From NCBI GenBank assembly GCA_001798075.1, contig MGRG01000001.1:1-46012 (forward strand): DNA of 46,012 nt, given 5' to 3'. Position numbers and translations under genes: made by a program. This stretch comes from Deltaproteobacteria bacterium RIFCSPHIGHO2_01_FULL_43_49 (GTDB lineage: Bacteria > UBA10199 > SPLOWO2-01-44-7). Positions 42,788 through 46,012 of this stretch are shown here, piece after piece. Positions within the stretch are counted from its first letter, which is position 1. The number at the start of each line of letters is the position of its first letter. The notes beneath the pieces were generated by a model, which had not been told where the DNA came from, made no database searches, and worked only from the letters and a program-made list of their open reading frames with translations.

Positions 42788-45115
42788 CTACCTTTGCCTG
42801 AACCACCATCGGTGATTCATGTCGTGAGACGACGAGTGCTGGGCGCCGTTGCAGATGTACAAGTAAGTGTCCGTGTTGCACTCGCTCATGAAGAAGTGGT
42901 GCCAGCCACCATCTGATCTGCTCCCCATATTGATCGAGCAGCCGGCACCTCCCTGGGGGCTGTTGGAGATGACGTCGTAGCAGTTGATCCCCGCCTCGTC
43001 CCTGTTGCCCTGGTCGGTGCAGTTTTGCTTCTTGCCGCACGCGAGGTTCCCGGTCCAGGCAAGCGCGTTATCCGAAATGCGGTACGACTGCATGGTCGTT
43101 GTGGTCGTCGAAGCGGGCGTGGAAGGAACCCAGGACCACCGAGCCGTGTAGTTCCGCACGATCACGTACTCGTAGTTGCCGGATGAATAGGAGGAGTTGT
43201 AACCGTTCTGGTCACCCATAATGTCGAAGTTCTGATTTGGTCCAATGATCGCACGGATCGCGTCGTCTGACAGCTTGTAGATGTTGCCTTTGCGGGTCAG
43301 CGCGTCGGCGATGCTTCCAACCGTACCCGAAGTCCTGTCGCTGCCGTCGCCCATCCGCGAGTACCAACTCTTGACGCCTAAAGTCCACCCGCCCCCGTCG
43401 CGAGTCATGTTACAGACGGCCTGGAAGGCGTCCGAAGTGTTACCTCCGTTTGGGTCGATCCAGTAACTGCCGTCGGTGGCGCTGTTATTGGAGTCCTTAA
43501 TCGCTTTGCAAGAAGGGGCCGCAAGGGCCTGGCTCGATCCATCACCAAAATAAGTAAAAGCATTAGGCAAGACGTAGAAGGCGCCATCGGGATTGCTGAC
43601 CTTCAGGTCCTTAGGTTCAATCGCAGAGCTTTGAGGAGTCTTGGCTGTGATTTGGACTGCGGAGGCGAGAACAATATTGGTGGCAGGAGTATTGCCAACC
43701 AAAACGCTCGCGCCTTGGACGAAATTTGAGCCGTTGATCGTGATCGGCGTTCCACCTGTAATGGATCCGCTGTTCGGAACCACGGAAAAGATGAGGGGTT
43801 GCACAATTTGCAAAGTTCGCCAGCCAGTACCGTCGCAAACCTGGATCGATCCTCCGCTCCAGCGGAGTGCTCCGGCAGTGCCAGTCGCACAATCTTGATC
43901 GTTGGCCGCACCAGGTCGAATGGCTCCTGCAACGTCCAACTTTACAGCGGGGCTTGTTGTTCCAACGCCGACGTTGGTGCCGTTGTCAAAGATAAAGGAA
44001 TTGCCGATGCTGTTTTCCCCTGTGAACTTGGACACATAATTTGAGGTGCCGGAACCCGCAAGTCCCGTATCCGGCGGTGTGGAACAGGCCAAAGCGCCTC
44101 CCACTCCGCTTGCATACTGCCCTGGCGGGCAGGCGGCTGGAAATCCCGTGAGGCTGTCCCAAGGCAAGTTGGTTAGACCGGCACCTGAGCCTGAATATGT
44201 GTTGAGTGCGTTGGGGAATGCAAGTTGTTGTGAGTAGATTCCGGAGAGTCTATCTGATGGGAGTGTGCCGGCGTTCAAGTTGGAGGCGTCTCTATAAAAG
44301 TCCGGCAATTCGCCCGCCAACTTTGCGCTGTTGGCCGCGTTCGCCGCCTGCTCTGCTGTCACCGCGTGCACGTTCGTGAGGGCTGAACCATCTCCTGTGT
44401 ATGTGTTGAGTGCGTTGTCGAAAGCGAGTTGTTGTGAATAGGTTCCAGACAACCTGTCTGATGCCAGTGTACCCGCGTTCAGATTGGAGGCGTCTCTATA
44501 GAAGTCTGGCAGCTCACCGCCCAGCTTCGCCGCATTATTGGCCTGGTCAGCCTTGATTGCCACCGCCGCATAGGGCAAAAGCCCGATGCGAAGCCTTGGC
44601 TCCATCTCTGCCTCACCATCGATTGAGACAGTCAGATAGCGCTCCTCATTCACAGGGAAAAAGCTTGTCGGGAGTGGTTGGCGACCTTCGTCCGTATCGC
44701 CAAGCGTCACTGCGTAAACCCCATTGACGACCTGTACCGTGTACTCCTGCTCCCAAAGTGCTTGCTCGTTTGGAAATTTGACCGGAAAGTCATAGATCCT
44801 GAATTTCATCTGGTGTGCGCCATTCACGGGCGCGTCATTTCCATCAAGAAGTCGACCCTGGTGGGCAAACGCGACATTCTGGGGAGGCACGTCTTCAGCA
44901 GCGTACGCCTCCGACATGAAGAAAGAACCCAAGGCCTTCCATGCATTTTCTGCAAAAGTAATCGCCGAGAAAGGTTTTGGTTTTAGTTGAGAGATTTTTT
45001 TGAAGGGTTCAACGTCTGGATCTGTTTTTCTTGGGGAGGTTTCCGTCGGTGCCGTAGAAAATTTTTCAAAATTGGACCGATTTAAGATCGGCGAGGAAAT
45101 TCGGAGATCACTCAT
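42788..45115 (-). CDS. large surface protein: repeats, TIG domain and fibrinogen-like domain
   Basis: 775 aa from ATG at 45115 (MSDLRISSPILNR), preceded by AAGGAGGTAGCG; 23 more codons upstream are in frame but not likely used. N-terminal module VAFAHQGRLLDGNDAPVNGA; two near-identical repeats with LPDFYRDASNLNAGTL and RLSGTYSQQLAF/RLSGIYSQQLAF; NVGVGTTSPAVKLDVAGAIR; an IPT/TIG immunoglobulin-like domain (FSVVPNSGSITGGTPITING); then a fibrinogen-like domain (YWIDPNGGNTSDAFQAV, CNMTRDGGGWTLGVKSW) with multiple Cys. Probably adhesive and exported, though no classical signal peptide is seen. Confidence 0.82.
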   Translation of the reverse strand: MSDLRISSPILNRSNFEKFSTAPTETSPRKTDPDVEPFKKISQLKPKPFSAITFAENAWKALGSFFMSEAYAAEDVPPQNVAFAHQGRLLDGNDAPVNGAHQMKFRIYDFPVKFPNEQALWEQEYTVQVVNGVYAVTLGDTDEGRQPLPTSFFPVNEERYLTVSIDGEAEMEPRLRIGLLPYAAVAIKADQANNAAKLGGELPDFYRDASNLNAGTLASDRLSGTYSQQLAFDNALNTYTGDGSALTNVHAVTAEQAANAANSAKLAGELPDFYRDASNLNAGTLPSDRLSGIYSQQLAFPNALNTYSGSGAGLTNLPWDSLTGFPAACPPGQYASGVGGALACSTPPDTGLAGSGTSNYVSKFTGENSIGNSFIFDNGTNVGVGTTSPAVKLDVAGAIRPGAANDQDCATGTAGALRWSGGSIQVCDGTGWRTLQIVQPLIFSVVPNSGSITGGTPITINGSNFVQGASVLVGNTPATNIVLASAVQITAKTPQSSAIEPKDLKVSNPDGAFYVLPNAFTYFGDGSSQALAAPSCKAIKDSNNSATDGSYWIDPNGGNTSDAFQAVCNMTRDGGGWTLGVKSWYSRMGDGSDRTSGTVGSIADALTRKGNIYKLSDDAIRAIIGPNQNFDIMGDQNGYNSSYSSGNYEYVIVRNYTARWSWVPSTPASTTTTTMQSYRISDNALAWTGNLACGKKQNCTDQGNRDEAGINCYDVISNSPQGGAGCSINMGSRSDGGWHHFFMSECNTDTYLYICNGAQHSSSHDMNHRWWFRQR

Positions 45116-45310
45116 CGCTACCTCCTTATTGATTGATAACCACCGCCCCCAAAGTTCTTTGTATAGAGTGTTTCCTACTCCCACAATGAAGCCGTTGGCA
45201 AGGGCTTTTTTACCCTAATCATAATCAGCACTTAGAAAAAATGGTTTAAAGTAAGAGGGAATTTGGGTTAAAATATAGCTTGGAAAAGGAAGGAGAAAGA
45301 GTGGTCAAGA

Positions 45311-46012
45311 ATGTCCAAACGTTGGGCTTTATACAGTTTTCGTACAGTCCTCATTCTTATTGCAGTGATCTCAACTCGCTGCGGGGGTATGAACGAATCT
45401 GGGAGTGGGGGGGGTTCTTCCGCATCGATTAATTTAGTGATTCAAAATCCCGATCCCAATGCCTCTGGGAGTGCGAAAGCCATTCCCATTTCTGACGTTT
45501 CCCAAGCCAAAACGTTAACCAGTTCAGATATTGATACTTGCACTTTGACTGTTTCAGCATCAGACATTTCAACCATCACACATGCTTTTTCGGTCGCTTC
45601 AGGAGCATCGGCAGTGACAACGAGTCTAACCGTTCCAGCAGGATCAGGTCGTACGTTTGCTCTCGATTGTTCGGATACCTCCGGGACAACGAATAACATC
45701 ACGGTGGGGTATAAAGGATCGACATCCGTGGATATTGGTCAGGGATCGAACACGATTTCGTTGAGTCCGCAGTTTAAGAATTTGGTTGCTGATGATAGCT
45801 CAGGTGTAAAATTCATGCGACTCAACCAAGAAAACTCGACACAGACAAAACTAGCAATAGGGCTTGGGTCTGTGTTGACCGATGCACAAATGATTGCTCT
45901 GAGATGTGTCATCGAATTTGACCCGTTCGCAAGGAGGACTTCTCTAGGAGTCATTGATGCGAATCAAAGCACTGGATTAACAACTGGTTCCAAATCAGGC
46001 TCTTATATTTTG
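45311..46012 (+). CDS. partial exported or lipoprotein-like protein
   Basis: An open frame from ATG at 45311 to the right edge (234 codons, no stop). An AAGGAGAAAGAG ribosome site is upstream. The hydrophobic N-terminus LYSFRTVLILIAVISTRCGG ends in a Cys that could be a lipobox, though Arg at -1 is unusual; Gly/Ser-rich sequence follows. The rest is a Ser/Thr-rich beta-type extracellular sequence (TCTLTVSASDIST, GSTSVDIGQGSNTISLSP). It is divergent from the surface-protein cluster. The 195-base gap between them (45116-45310) holds both genes' leader regions; I see no clear repeat in it. Confidence 0.75.
   Translation, partial: MSKRWALYSFRTVLILIAVISTRCGGMNESGSGGGSSASINLVIQNPDPNASGSAKAIPISDVSQAKTLTSSDIDTCTLTVSASDISTITHAFSVASGASAVTTSLTVPAGSGRTFALDCSDTSGTTNNITVGYKGSTSVDIGQGSNTISLSPQFKNLVADDSSGVKFMRLNQENSTQTKLAIGLGSVLTDAQMIALRCVIEFDPFARRTSLGVIDANQSTGLTTGSKSGSYIL

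Noticed and set aside
1-46012. tRNA, rRNA or riboswitch genes
   Set aside because: No intergenic stretch showed a cloverleaf with TTCRA-type T loop or a recognised riboswitch core; most gaps are short or filled by palindromes.

Overview
The window reads as chromosome of a Gram-negative bacterium. Evidence: a LolA-type lipoprotein carrier, FtsK, MurA, a full SUF iron-sulfur operon, and large exported proteins of a kind common in deltaproteobacteria-like lineages (NHL propeller with Cys-rich tail, RCC1 repeats, collagen-like and fibrinogen-like surface proteins). The lineage is inference from gene content; no rRNA or tRNA gene was recognised. Coding density is high and most genes are in short same-strand operons.

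Left part (1-21.6 kb): a partial minus-strand gene, hemJ, a nucleotidyltransferase with a small partner, then plus-strand smc, a large EF-hand/TPR protein and a Na/Pi-type transporter. A 3-kb minus-strand block follows (an unknown 380-aa protein and an exported NHL protein), bracketed by two inverted copies of a palindromic repeat. Then come lolA-ftsK, an unknown 507-aa membrane protein, and a plus-strand patatin/xseA/tail-anchored-protein operon.

Middle part (21.9-30.3 kb): a small conserved-looking gene overlapping a retropepsin-like gene, then two separate formylglycine-generating-enzyme-fold proteins (22.65 and 27.5 kb). Their last ~40 codons look like variable regions of a diversity-generating retroelement (DGR); no reverse transcriptase or template repeat was found here. 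Between and after them lie minus-strand housekeeping operons: HisA-like/HIT; vapBC-prmC-murA; rpmE; prfA.

Right part (30.4-46 kb): a minus-strand operon Rrf2 regulator-sufC-sufB-sufD-sufS-sufU, followed by a Rieske protein and a methyltransferase, with a promoter/operator palindrome ahead of the regulator; then DedA and RadA. A tandem cluster of surface-protein genes follows (fibrinogen-like x2, collagen-like, RCC1-like), with shared N-terminal modules and different C-terminal modules. A plus-strand exported or lipoprotein gene runs off the right edge.

Most notable: (1) the two DGR-type variable regions acting without a local RT; (2) a family of 200-310-bp palindromic elements with conserved ends and variable interiors, each starting at the stop codon of the gene before it; (3) the mosaic surface-protein cluster; (4) a HisA-like protein lacking the catalytic aspartates.
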